DNA from: Lignipirellula cremea
GTDB lineage: Bacteria; Planctomycetota; Planctomycetia; Pirellulales; Pirellulaceae
Reading direction: 5' to 3'
Length of the DNA: 64,000 nt
NCBI RefSeq assembly: GCF_007751035.1
Contig: NZ_CP036433.1
Location: 1 to 64,000, forward strand
Shown here: positions 49,080 to 58,186 of the stretch, one piece after another
Layout: each line of letters begins with the position of its first letter
Position numbering within the stretch: the stretch's first letter is position 1
Notes under the pieces: generated by a model
What the model saw: only the letters and a program-made list of their open reading frames with translations
The model's database searches: none
What the model was told of the DNA's origin: nothing
Position numbers and translations under genes: made by a program

Positions 49080-49928
49080 TCACTCTTCCTGTGTCTTCTG
49101 AAACTGTGGCGGCAATTCGATTCGCTGGTTGGCTCGCAACAGGGCTGCGTTGGCCTCGGAGAGCGTGGTCAACCCAGGAAGCGGAATCGGCCTTTTCCCT
49201 TGGTACTCTGCGAGAACTACGGCGACCTCGTCGGAGATGATCTCCACTTTCGACAACTTCATGAATCCATCGTTGAGTCTCAGCAACTCCTTGGCTAGTG
49301 GCGCCGAAGTGAGTTTGGTCAGACCATTAAGGAGAAATGTACCGCGGTGGTGAGACAGCGCTTCGGCGGCTTCGTCGGACAGGTCTGTCAATCCGAAGAG
49401 GGTCAATTTACTGTGGTGTTTCGCGAGTTCCACAGCGGCTTCGCGGGATAAGTCTTTCAAGCCGTTGAGCATCAGCTTTCGCCGAATTCCGCTCAGTTCC
49501 TTCGCGACTTCGACGGAGATCGTGGTCAGGCCGCCAAGCGACAGACCGCCCCGCTCCCCCGATGCCAACGCCTCGGCGACCTCTGGCGTAATTGTCTTCA
49601 AACCGTTGAGGCTTAAACCCACCGGCTCTCCCCCTTCTCGGAACGATAAGATTCGGGCGACCTCCGGAGTGATGCTCGTCAACCCGTCGAGGGGCAAGCG
49701 TCTATCGCCTTCCGCGACCTTGTGTTTAACCAGAACGTTGGCCGCCTCCACATTCAACGTACTTACGGCGCGCAACCTGGTCGATAGCATGCTGGGGTCC
49801 GCAATCCAAGCCTCAACCTGTTCTGCGGCAGGCGATTCAACGTTGTCATTGGTTGGGTGAGCTGCCAGCCCGGCGGAATGACTGACCAGAAACGTCAGAA
49901 CAGCAACGGCAGCTTTCGCGGCTTGCAT
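49080..49928 (-). CDS. Stand-alone LRR-like repeat protein
   Basis: The 282-aa product starts MQAAKAAVAVLTFLVSHSAG (signal peptide), then consists of about nine 22-24-residue repeats such as LTSITPEVARILS, LKTITPEVAEALASG, LTTISVEVAKELSG and LTDLSDEAAEALSHHRG. It ends LRANQRIELPPQF. It matches the repeat half of the SUMF1 fusion closely: both contain HRGTFLLNGLT and HHSKLTLF/HRSKLTLF and the same closing segment. So the module exists alone, fused to SUMF1, and fused to PSD domains, all within this window. Role unknown; LRRs are usually binding surfaces. An alternative start 10 codons upstream is less likely. Confidence 0.8.
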   Translation of the reverse strand: MQAAKAAVAVLTFLVSHSAGLAAHPTNDNVESPAAEQVEAWIADPSMLSTRLRAVSTLNVEAANVLVKHKVAEGDRRLPLDGLTSITPEVARILSFREGGEPVGLSLNGLKTITPEVAEALASGERGGLSLGGLTTISVEVAKELSGIRRKLMLNGLKDLSREAAVELAKHHSKLTLFGLTDLSDEAAEALSHHRGTFLLNGLTKLTSAPLAKELLRLNDGFMKLSKVEIISDEVAVVLAEYQGKRPIPLPGLTTLSEANAALLRANQRIELPPQFQKTQEE

Positions 49929-50004
49929 GGACCAAATCCCCCAAAGACAAAACAGCAAATAGGACTCTTGTTCGTGTGAACGAAAAAACGCTCTCGCTCC
50001 CTTC

Positions 50005-51360
50005 TTACACGAGAATCTCCGACAAGGGCCCGTGCGTGGCGTCTTTGTCGATCGCCAGATCGACGTTGTTGAACTGCTCGCGTTGGTCGCCCACGGCGTG
50101 GAGCAGCGAGTGGTACATCGTGCCCAGCGTGCGATGTCCTGGGGCGCCGTAGCGGGGATACTCCAGGTAGCGACCGTTGGTCTTCAGTTTGCCGCCCAAG
50201 TTGCCGATGAGCACCACGGGCCATTGCGTGTAGGACGGATGGTGCCTGTCGCCAAAGTCGCTCATGTAGACGATCAGCGTGTTGTCGAGCACCGTGCCGT
50301 TGCCTTCTTTGACGGCGTCCAGCTTCTTCGCCAAGGCGGCGATCCGCTCGGCATGGAAAGCTCGGATGATGCGGAGCAAGTCATCCGATGTTTTGCCATT
50401 CTCGCCCCCGCCGTGGCCGATGGCGTTGGTGCGCAGCGACATGCCCAGGTTTGCCCACTGCATGTACTTGTTACCGCCGCAAGCGGAGATCGTGACCACG
50501 TTGGTCAGACCCGACAGCAGCGCCCCGACGGCCAGATCGCACTGGGCTTCGAGGCGATCGGTCTCAGCCGGGTTCTTGAATTTGTCGGGATTGGGCATAT
50601 TCGCTTGCAAGGCGTCCTTCATAGCGGCGATGCCATGGTGACGATCCAGCATTGATTCGTAGGCTTCGAGATACCGATCGAGGCTCGCCCGCTCCGGTCC
50701 AGCCAACTGCGATTGGACACGCCGAATGTCCGCACTCATGTAGTCCATCAGGTTCTTCCGTAGGAACGGGATCTTGGCAGCTTCCCCACCGGCCGCGCTG
50801 CCGAACAGCGACTGAAAGGCGAGTTCCGGCTGGCAATGGAACGGAAGCGGCTTTCCTTTGGAGGCCACCGAGATGGAGTAATCGACAATTTGATCGGCGC
50901 CGGGAGTCAGCGCCAGGCCAAGATGCGGCACAACGCTTGGCAATTTGGCCGCCAGCGCCGCGTCGATGGTTTGCTCGATCGGACCGGCGGCGCCGCTGTA
51001 GCAACCCAGCGAACCGTATTCAGGCGAGTGGCCTCGCCCCGAAGCGATCTTGTGAGAAAGTCCTTGAATGATCGTCAGCCGGTTCTTGAACGGGGCCAGC
51101 GCTGCGATCGGCTCGGGCAGTGCGTAGTTCGCCAGCGACTCGTTGATGAGCTTGTCGCTCCCCTTATCCGGGCGTTCCAGACCCTGTGGCTGGATGTGAT
51201 CAGGGTTCATGCCGTTCCCTTCGATGAAGAAGACGATGCGCCGGGGCGCCGATTCGCCAGCGGCCTCGGCCGCCAGGCTGCGGAGCACCGGCTGCAGGAC
51301 AACGGCTCCGGCGCCGAGGGTGACGCCTTTGAGTAACGATCGGCGGTTGAGGAAGTTCAT
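50005..51360 (-). CDS. DUF1552 (HXXSHH-family) secreted protein
   Basis: The 451-aa product begins MNFLNRRSLLKGVTLGAGAV, a Tat-type leader. It has RRIVFFIEGNGMNPDHIQPQ, IIQGLSHKIASGRGHSPEYG, VVTISACGGNKYMQWANLG and LIVYMSDFGDRHHPSYTQWP, closing GPLSEILV. Overall build follows the DUF1552 genes of the first battery (15294 and 27577), with SGRGHS replacing SGGGDH. AAGGAG lies 7 bp before the ATG. It is 13 bp downstream of the paired PSD gene. Function unknown. Confidence 0.9.
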   Translation of the reverse strand: MNFLNRRSLLKGVTLGAGAVVLQPVLRSLAAEAAGESAPRRIVFFIEGNGMNPDHIQPQGLERPDKGSDKLINESLANYALPEPIAALAPFKNRLTIIQGLSHKIASGRGHSPEYGSLGCYSGAAGPIEQTIDAALAAKLPSVVPHLGLALTPGADQIVDYSISVASKGKPLPFHCQPELAFQSLFGSAAGGEAAKIPFLRKNLMDYMSADIRRVQSQLAGPERASLDRYLEAYESMLDRHHGIAAMKDALQANMPNPDKFKNPAETDRLEAQCDLAVGALLSGLTNVVTISACGGNKYMQWANLGMSLRTNAIGHGGGENGKTSDDLLRIIRAFHAERIAALAKKLDAVKEGNGTVLDNTLIVYMSDFGDRHHPSYTQWPVVLIGNLGGKLKTNGRYLEYPRYGAPGHRTLGTMYHSLLHAVGDQREQFNNVDLAIDKDATHGPLSEILV

Positions 51361-51373
51361 GCGATACTCCTTG

Positions 51374-53656
51374 TTAGCGGGCGGGGTTGGTTGGTGAGCT
51401 GGCGGCTTGCGCCTCGGGTTGGATCGGAACAGTGCGATACAGGAATGCTTCGGAAGTCAACAGCGACACCACCAGTTCCTTGAAGCTGCCGCCGCTCTCG
51501 ACGTAAACGCGATCGGCCTCTTGTAATGTGGCAGCGTCGCCTACCGTCTCGTTGCGGCCCATGAAATAACGGAATACGTAGCGGATGAAGACCTGACGCA
51601 CGCGGTCTGAGTCCGCCAGCCGGCGGATCATCGCCTGGCCGCTCTCAACCGGGCCGTCGAGCTTCGGGTCGCCGCTGGCGTAGATCAGCCCTGAGCTGTC
51701 CAGCGGCAACTTGTAGTACTCTGGGATTTTCTCGGGCCTCTTCTCGCCTTTGGCATACTGCCGGCCGGCGTTGGCTTGGTTCTCGGCGATCGCCACGTTG
51801 TCGACCGCAATCTCGCTGTCGCGAGGGCGGCCGAAGTGGTCGAAGATCTCGAACGGGAATCCCAAGTCGTCGATTTTCTGATGACACTTCCAACACGCTT
51901 GGTCCTTGGTGACCTGCATCCGCTGGCGCAAAGTCTGAGTTGGATCGTCGGGCAGCACGATGACCACGCCGACGGGAACTGGCGGAATCGAATGACCCAA
52001 CAGGTGCTCCCGAATCCATAGCCCCCGGCGAACCGGATCGTTGAAGAAGTTCGATGACCAGGCCACCAGCCAACTTGGCTGCATGAGGATGCCGATGCGG
52101 TCGCCGGGCAGGTCGACCGGCTGGTTCGCCGGCCACTCCTTCAGCCCGTAGGCGGCCTCGACGCCATCTTTGCTCTTGTCTTTCGGGCGTTTGGCCACCG
52201 CCTCTTTGTCCGTGGCGAAGTACTCAATCTCCGCGTCCCTACTCGTGGCCAGAAGCTTACCTAAGGTCTCGTCCTGCGATGGTCTCACATGTGTGCCATC
52301 CCTTCTCATCGAGACGCCATTTACAAACGACTTGGGCGTAGTGAGCAGTTCCTTGAGCACGTTCTGGTCTTGCTCCAGGATGCTCAACACAAGCATGTTC
52401 GTGTCAAGGACCAACTGATCGGCGTGGTGGACGTAGTCGGGCTGAGCGTCCTTGCAGACCTCTGGGGCTTGATCGTAGCCGAAGTACTCGTGGAAGAAGC
52501 CGAGAATCCGCGGCTTGTAAATTTCTGGATCATTGAGGATACGGCGGACATGTTTCTCGACGTCATCGGTGGTCTGCAAACCACCGCCCACGGCGGCCTC
52601 GAAGAGTCCCGGTTCGCGGCGGCCCGAAAAGGCCAGGCTCAGCGCATAGGCCAGTTCGTCGGGTGACAGCATGCGAACGCCCGGCCTGACCTCCGCACCC
52701 CGTCCCACTTCGAAGCGGTGCAGGGCTTCGGCCGAAAGCAGCGGCGCCATGAGCATCGTTTTCCCAGCGGACGGCAGATCCCCCGGCGGCTCGGCGCATT
52801 TCGCGTGTAATGCGATGAGCGAATCGATTTCTTCGGTCGACGGTTGGCGAATGAGGACCATCCGATACAGCACGCGGATGGCCGCTTCCAACTGCTCGCG
52901 GGTGGGAGCGATTTCGGGGTGCAGCAGCGGCGCAAATTCCTGCCGATCAATCCGCTCGTCGTTCCACCTGCGCGGCTTCATGTTCACGCGAATCGGCCCG
53001 CCCCCCTTGGGCGTCTGGAGACTATGGCTGGTGAGAATTTCAATGATTTTCCCTGCGTTGCGCATCAGGATGTCCGTGCTTCCCTCATCGATGCAGTACA
53101 ACGCGGCGTAGTCTTTCAGCCCGCGATCGGAGCGCAGCGCGAACGGCTGGGGGATTTGCCGCGCCTGAACATGAATGGACGGGAGCAAACCGGCAGAGTA
53201 CCCCGCGGGGGATATACGCCACAGTCGTGGCGGCGGCGGCACGCTCGGCCCCGGCTCGCCGCCGAACAGCAGCGAGTGCGGAATCTGGTTTCCTTCGCTC
53301 GGCCGGACCGCTGATTCATCCGGTTCGGCCGGCAAAGCAGCAAGTCCCTGCTGCAACCACTTGGTCACACGATCTACGGCGACCGCGTCAGGCCGCGGTT
53401 CGTCTTCCGGGGGCATATCGCCAGCATTCAACCGCTCCAGTGCGGCGGCGAAACTGGCGCGTCCCGCGACAAGATCCACCCCAAGGTCGTCAAGATTCAA
53501 CTCGCCCTTGTTCTTGTCCGCGTTGTGGCAACGGACACAGTGAGTCTGCAGAAAGATTTCGACGAACTTCGCGTCTGTTGGCTCCCGGGCGTTTACCCCG
53601 ACCGGAACAAGCAAAGCGAGCACGAATGCGATGGTGATGTTAATGACAATCTTCAT
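51374..53656 (-). CDS. PSCyt1-PSD cytochrome-like protein, short form
   Basis: The 760-aa product has a Sec signal (MKIVINITIAFVLALLVPVG) and PSCyt1 CVRCH at 40-44, with the stretch CHNADKNKGELNLDDLG identical to that in the 746-aa paralogue at 46820-49060. The DUF1592-like middle, DUF1588 with CWKCHQKIDDLGFPFEIFD and DUF1585 (FIRYVFRYFMGRNETVGDAA) follow. The two genes flank the DUF1552 and repeat genes and look like a recent duplication. It adds a short lysine-rich insert (KRPKDKSKDG) absent from the paralogue. ATG 53656 is inferred from the signal peptide. Confidence 0.92.
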   Translation of the reverse strand: MKIVINITIAFVLALLVPVGVNAREPTDAKFVEIFLQTHCVRCHNADKNKGELNLDDLGVDLVAGRASFAAALERLNAGDMPPEDEPRPDAVAVDRVTKWLQQGLAALPAEPDESAVRPSEGNQIPHSLLFGGEPGPSVPPPPRLWRISPAGYSAGLLPSIHVQARQIPQPFALRSDRGLKDYAALYCIDEGSTDILMRNAGKIIEILTSHSLQTPKGGGPIRVNMKPRRWNDERIDRQEFAPLLHPEIAPTREQLEAAIRVLYRMVLIRQPSTEEIDSLIALHAKCAEPPGDLPSAGKTMLMAPLLSAEALHRFEVGRGAEVRPGVRMLSPDELAYALSLAFSGRREPGLFEAAVGGGLQTTDDVEKHVRRILNDPEIYKPRILGFFHEYFGYDQAPEVCKDAQPDYVHHADQLVLDTNMLVLSILEQDQNVLKELLTTPKSFVNGVSMRRDGTHVRPSQDETLGKLLATSRDAEIEYFATDKEAVAKRPKDKSKDGVEAAYGLKEWPANQPVDLPGDRIGILMQPSWLVAWSSNFFNDPVRRGLWIREHLLGHSIPPVPVGVVIVLPDDPTQTLRQRMQVTKDQACWKCHQKIDDLGFPFEIFDHFGRPRDSEIAVDNVAIAENQANAGRQYAKGEKRPEKIPEYYKLPLDSSGLIYASGDPKLDGPVESGQAMIRRLADSDRVRQVFIRYVFRYFMGRNETVGDAATLQEADRVYVESGGSFKELVVSLLTSEAFLYRTVPIQPEAQAASSPTNPAR

Positions 53657-53678
53657 CGCATGCGTTGAAGCATGGCGG

Positions 53679-55061
53679 TCACAGTAACTCACGAATAGGT
53701 TCTCCAAACGGTAACAGCATTTGCGGGCGGCCGGTGTAGTCGGTGATCGTCGCATCCTGGTTGATGCCCAGATGTTTGTACACCGTTGCCCACAGGTCGT
53801 TTGGCGTCAGCGGTCGGTCGTGGGGATGTTCCCCTTTGGCGTTGGTCGAACCGATCACCTGGCCGTGCTGCATGCCGCCGCCGCAGACGAGCACCGACAT
53901 GGCGCCCGGCCAGTGTTCTCGACCGGGCTGGATAACACCTTTCTTTTCCGCCTGGCTGACGCGCGGCGACCGGCCGAATTCGCCGGTCACGACCAGCAGC
54001 ACCTTCTTGGTCAAGCCGCGATCGTGCAGGTCTTCGATCAATGCCGTGATGGCCTTGTCGTAGATCGGGAATCGCCCCCGGGAGTCGCGCCAGATGTGGG
54101 TATTCACAGCGTGCGAATCCCAATTATAGAACCCGCCGGGCACATTCGGATTCTCCATCACGACTGTCACGAAGCTGCATCCGGCTTCTACCAGGCGACG
54201 CGCCAACAGCGCTCGCTGCCCCCATTTATGCTGGCCGTAGCGCTCCCGCAGCGCCTGCGGCTCTTGGGAGAGATCGAAGGCTTCATGGGCCCGCTCGCTG
54301 GTCATCAGGCTGAACGATTTCTGGCTGAACTCGTCGACCGCGTCCATCGCGCCGCTGGCGTCGACCTCGCGCCGCAGCCGATCGAGCTGTCCCAGCAAGA
54401 GTCTACGATCGTCGAGGCGATCGGCGATCTCTTTGTTGAGAAACAGGTTCCTGACCTCAAAATTCGGGTCGCCCGGATTGCCTCCCACGGGGAAATAGTT
54501 GTACTTCATACCCAGATAGGCCGCACCCTGGGCGTACGTGTCGACCTTCGAGCGGCCGCCGTCGGACACACAGATGGTGTTCGGCAAACCCATCTCAATG
54601 CGCTCGCGCATCTTGGAGACGATCGAGATCGCTGACGGCGCGTCGTTCACCGTCCCAGTCGGCGTTTTGGGGATGCGGCCTGTCATCACCCGCTTGCTGC
54701 CGCCGCCGTGATCGCTGAACGTGTGGGCGATGCTGCGAATGAGCGTGTACTTGTCGGCGCACTGGGCATGCAGTGGAAAAAGTTCGCAGACATCCATGCC
54801 TGGCACGTTGGTCCCCATCGGCCGGAACTCGCCCCGGTATTCCTCGGGGGCGTCCGGCTTCATGTCGTAAGTATCCATGTGAGCCGGCCCGCCGGCGAGC
54901 CACACAAAGATGACCGAAGTATCCGGCGCGGCGATGGTTGCCCCCGCCGCAGCCCGCAGTCGCATGACTTCCGCCAGACTGAGTCCGCTCAGGCCGAGCG
55001 TACCCATCTTGAGGAACGACCGTCGAGTGGGCCCGGGACATCGATGATTGTTTTGGTTCAT
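53679..55061 (-). CDS. DUF1501 secreted protein
   Basis: The 460-aa product has GPTRRSFLKMGTLGLSGLSL as a Tat-type leader, then IFVWLAGGPAHMDTYDMKPD, RSIAHTFSDHGGGSKRVMTG, LLVVTGEFGRSPRVSQAEKK and VLVCGGGMQHGQVIGSTNAK. It is the same length as the gene at 29239-30621 and near-identical over long stretches, and both occupy the first structural-gene slot after a sigma/FecR pair. The start ATG lacks a strong ribosome site. It lies 45 bp after the FecR/LamG gene. Function unknown. Confidence 0.91.
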   Translation of the reverse strand: MNQNNHRCPGPTRRSFLKMGTLGLSGLSLAEVMRLRAAAGATIAAPDTSVIFVWLAGGPAHMDTYDMKPDAPEEYRGEFRPMGTNVPGMDVCELFPLHAQCADKYTLIRSIAHTFSDHGGGSKRVMTGRIPKTPTGTVNDAPSAISIVSKMRERIEMGLPNTICVSDGGRSKVDTYAQGAAYLGMKYNYFPVGGNPGDPNFEVRNLFLNKEIADRLDDRRLLLGQLDRLRREVDASGAMDAVDEFSQKSFSLMTSERAHEAFDLSQEPQALRERYGQHKWGQRALLARRLVEAGCSFVTVVMENPNVPGGFYNWDSHAVNTHIWRDSRGRFPIYDKAITALIEDLHDRGLTKKVLLVVTGEFGRSPRVSQAEKKGVIQPGREHWPGAMSVLVCGGGMQHGQVIGSTNAKGEHPHDRPLTPNDLWATVYKHLGINQDATITDYTGRPQMLLPFGEPIRELL

Positions 55062-55106
55062 GTTCTGTCGGACTCCATAATCAGCGACATGTTGCTACTC
55101 CATATT

Positions 55107-56720
55107 TCAAAGCATTCCTGGGCGTCCCGCTTCCAGAAGCTGCAGCACCTCGCTCTTCGAAAGCGCACGGTCCCAGATCGCCAACTCATCCACCCGACCC
55201 CGCAAAGCACGGTTTGTCGGACCTACGTCTTCCACGGCAAGCCAGTTGCCGACTCGACAGGAGCCAGGACGCAGAACCTGGTTAGTCTGCCATCGTCGCT
55301 CCCGAGCCAAGACCCCATTAACATAGATCTGATGGGAGCGTGTCGCTGCCGACAGCACTGACACAACGTGCGTCCAGCGTCCCAGAGGAACTGAATTCCC
55401 CACAATCGTTTCTTCAAAGCTGCCCTCCACGGCCACGCCGCCGCGCGGAATGCCTTGCCTGGTCAACTGCAAGTGGATATCGCCGAGGTCATACCCATCG
55501 GAATTCAGAATCGCATTGAACACATGATCCAACCGATCGACCTTCACCCAGGCGGCAATCGTTAGTTCTTGGTGTTCGCCAGGAATGTCGATCTCGACGA
55601 AATCCGTGTCCCGGTCAAAGAGCAGCGCGTCCTTCCCCGGCCAGCGTCCGCTCGTCCAGCGCGCCCCCTTGATCCGGCCATCGGCCATTGCATCCTTGTC
55701 CAGGCCGTTCACCAGCACGAACTCGTCCGCAACCTTACGGAACGGGAAGAATGCCAGCAAGCTTTTATCTTGCCGCAACTCCTGTTCGTACTGCCGCCAA
55801 CGCTGATAGCCAATCGCGCCGGATGTAGGAAAGTCGTTTTCGTTGAGTTCCGGCGGCGCCGCAATACCATCGTCGACATATCGCGACGATTCTCCCTCGG
55901 TAACTTCCGACAGGATCTTTCCCGATTGCGGATCGGCCACATTGACCTGGCCGTCGAACACATAAAGGTCGCTCGCGCCGCTGTGGGAATCGACGCGCAA
56001 ACCGAACTCCGTTCCCAGATCGACGTAGTCGGCATTGCGAGTTGCAACCGTAAACCCTTTAGCGGTTGGCGGCGCGGTGACGCGGACCTTGCCGTAGGCG
56101 AGCCGAATGTGCTGGGCGTCTTTCACGTTGAGCCGAGCCGGACCGGCCAGAACTAAGTCTGCTCCCTGTGCGAACCGCAGATGCACCGTCCCCTTGAGCA
56201 ACTCGTATTCGCCCGGACGAAACTGCACGCCATCGGGCGACCGTTCCTCTGTGAATTCGGCGCCGACTTCATCCACCATCAACGCGGCAATTGCACCTTC
56301 GGAGCCCGAGACTCTGTCCGAGGCTCTGTCCCGATCGCTAGTGTCGCTACGGATATCGTCCCGATTCTCTTCCACAACGCGGGGTTCTGGCTTGTCGGCA
56401 ATTTTCGAACTAAGTGGTCTCAGCACCGCCAGGACCACGACAGTCGCCACGACCGTGCCTGCTAAGAAGGCGGCCAGCCAACCCAAGCGCGAGTCAGAGG
56501 TAGACGCGAGTGGAGCCGATTGCTTAGGGGGCTCCGGCGAGGCGGTCGCCACGTAATCCCAGTGCAGAGCTGAGTGCAGCGCCATGAATTCCCGATAAGC
56601 GCGCCGCACCTGTGGTCTGGAACGCAGCAACGCGCCGAGTTTTTCCTCGTCCGCCTCCGACGCAATGCCGTCCGCGAGTCGATTGAAAAGTGCCTCAAGA
56701 TCTAAGTCCCTGGAGTTCAT
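55107..56720 (-). CDS. FecR-like membrane regulator with C-terminal LamG-type domain
   Basis: The 537-aa product has an N-terminal cytoplasmic part (LEALFNRLADGIASEADEEK), one membrane segment at about 79-100 (LGWLAAFLAGTVVATVVVLA) and a Ser/Asp-rich linker. A FecR domain follows (YELLKGTVHLRFAQGADLVL, DYVDLGTEFGLRVDSHSGAS). A LamG/concanavalin-like domain covers about 340-530 (FDRDTDFVEIDIPGEHQELT, IAAWVKVDRLD, HQIYVNGVLARERRW, GRVDELAIWDRALSKSEVL). Its ATG overlaps the stop of the ECF sigma gene (ATGA, 56717-56720), so the pair is coupled. The exposed LamG domain suggests polysaccharide or glycan sensing, which is inference. Confidence 0.87.
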   Translation of the reverse strand: MNSRDLDLEALFNRLADGIASEADEEKLGALLRSRPQVRRAYREFMALHSALHWDYVATASPEPPKQSAPLASTSDSRLGWLAAFLAGTVVATVVVLAVLRPLSSKIADKPEPRVVEENRDDIRSDTSDRDRASDRVSGSEGAIAALMVDEVGAEFTEERSPDGVQFRPGEYELLKGTVHLRFAQGADLVLAGPARLNVKDAQHIRLAYGKVRVTAPPTAKGFTVATRNADYVDLGTEFGLRVDSHSGASDLYVFDGQVNVADPQSGKILSEVTEGESSRYVDDGIAAPPELNENDFPTSGAIGYQRWRQYEQELRQDKSLLAFFPFRKVADEFVLVNGLDKDAMADGRIKGARWTSGRWPGKDALLFDRDTDFVEIDIPGEHQELTIAAWVKVDRLDHVFNAILNSDGYDLGDIHLQLTRQGIPRGGVAVEGSFEETIVGNSVPLGRWTHVVSVLSAATRSHQIYVNGVLARERRWQTNQVLRPGSCRVGNWLAVEDVGPTNRALRGRVDELAIWDRALSKSEVLQLLEAGRPGML

Positions 56721-57301
56721 GCGAAGGCCTCCCCCTCAAGAGTCTGCTGAATGCAGTCGAGAAGTGCGCGACGGATGCGCCGCAACTTGTCCGAAACGGC
56801 TTTGGGAGTCGTCCCAGCCGCCTCTGCGATGGCTTTGACCGATCCTTCCGGCTCATATCGCCGCGCGATGAGTGCTCGATGCTCCGAGCGAAGTTTCTCA
56901 AGGCAGGACGCCAGGGCATGCCAGCGGGCCTCAAACACCGGCTCCTCCGCCGCCTCTTCGGCGAGCAACTTGACCAACTCGTCGTCAAACACCAGTCGCT
57001 GTTGCTGACGCTGACGACGCTTCAGCCAAGCCATCGCTTGCAACTGAGCGAACCGCATGGCCCACGGCAGAAATGGGCGACTACCGTCAAACTCCCCCGC
57101 CTTCTCCCAAAGCACCAAGTTTGTTTCCTGCAAAACGTCGTCGGCCTCCGCCGGATTCCAAACCATGGAGAGAATAAAGGCATGCAACTGCCGCTGCGCC
57201 CGAGTGATTTGCGTTATAAACTCAGCGGATTCCGCCACGGTCGGTCGCCTCGCCGTAAACCGTTTCAAACTAATGGCTTCCAGCCCTGGTAGAACGCGCA
57301 A
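56717..57301 (-). CDS. ECF-type RNA polymerase sigma factor
   Basis: The 194-residue frame has sigma region 2 (LHAFILSMVWNPAEADDVLQ, ETNLVLWEKAGEFDGSRPFL, PWAMRFAQLQAMAWLKRRQR) and region 4 (LRSEHRALIARRYEPEGSVK, TPKAVSDKLRRIRRALLDCI). It is not especially similar to the ECF at 32338-32862, so the two batteries have different sigma factors. The start is uncertain: TTG 57301 opens the frame, but GTG 57238 (V-AESAEFITQ) has GAGGCG upstream and is equally likely. It heads the second battery. Confidence 0.88.
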   Translation of the reverse strand: MRVLPGLEAISLKRFTARRPTVAESAEFITQITRAQRQLHAFILSMVWNPAEADDVLQETNLVLWEKAGEFDGSRPFLPWAMRFAQLQAMAWLKRRQRQQQRLVFDDELVKLLAEEAAEEPVFEARWHALASCLEKLRSEHRALIARRYEPEGSVKAIAEAAGTTPKAVSDKLRRIRRALLDCIQQTLEGEAFA

Positions 57302-57497
57302 AAAACCTGGGCCATAAACACTAACACCTTAAGTTAGCCAATCCGGGGCAAATCCCGCGTTTATTTTTCAGAGAAGTCTCGCGCTGGTACGCAAGCACAA
57401 CTGCAGCCAAGGCGCATACCGAGCGCTCTCCGAAATCTGATCTGATCCTAGCGCGCTGCAATAATGAGACAGCCGCGATTCTCTTTCTGCATGCCTG

Positions 57498-58122
57498 CTA
57501 CGCGATAACTTCGTGCACAACGTTTCCGTAAACGTCGGTCAGGTGGAAGTGGCGGCCGCTGGCTTGGTAGGTGAGCCGCTCTTGGTTCAGGCCGAGCAGG
57601 TGCAGGATTGTCGCGTTCAGGTCATGGACGTGGACTTCGTTTTCAACCACGCCGTTGCCCGTTGGGCCGGTCTTGCCGTAGGCTAGTCCGCCTTTGACGC
57701 CGTCGGCCAGGAATACCGTGTAACCGTTGCAGTTGTGTTCGCGGCTGGCTTTGCCAACACGGGATCCGGCCGTGCGGCCGAACTCGCCGCCTCAGAACAT
57801 CAGGCGTATCGTCCAACATGCCACGCTGTTTCAGGTCGGCCAGCAAAGCCGCGATGGGCTGGTCGTGGCGCTTGCAAAAAGCGGAGTCAGCGTGTTGTTT
57901 TGTTCGTGGCTGTCCCAGCCATTCGTGCGGGCCAGCTTTTGCGATTCGGGCGCTTGGCTAAAGGGAACCAGAATGAAGCGTACGCCGCGCTCGGCCATTC
58001 GTCGGACAATGATGCAGCGCTGTGCATACTCTTCGGTCTCCGCTTGTCCGATGCCGTACATTCGCCGCGTGGCTTCGGTCTCTTGCGAGATGTCGAACGC
58101 GTGCGGCGCCTGTACTTGACAT
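57498..58122 (-). pseudogene. DUF1501 gene, 5'-truncated with two frameshifts
   Basis: Pieced together across three frames the sequence reads HAFDISQETEATRRMYGIGQ, RCIIVRRMAERGVRFILVP, TNGWDSHEQNNTLTPLF, then (frameshift) IAALLADLKQRGMLDDT, then (frameshift) GGEFGRTAGSRVGKASREHN and HFHLTDVYGNVVHEVIA with a stop at 57498-57500. It is the C-terminal half of the DUF1501 subfamily that ends in LTDVYGNVVHE. The N-terminal half is gone; an rve IS fragment lies just upstream. Confidence 0.85.
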
Positions 58123-58186
58123 TCGGAAGGCGCGTTCAAAGCTTTCGATGCGTGCGTTTAGACGGTCGTCCGTGGTAGCTTCCTTG

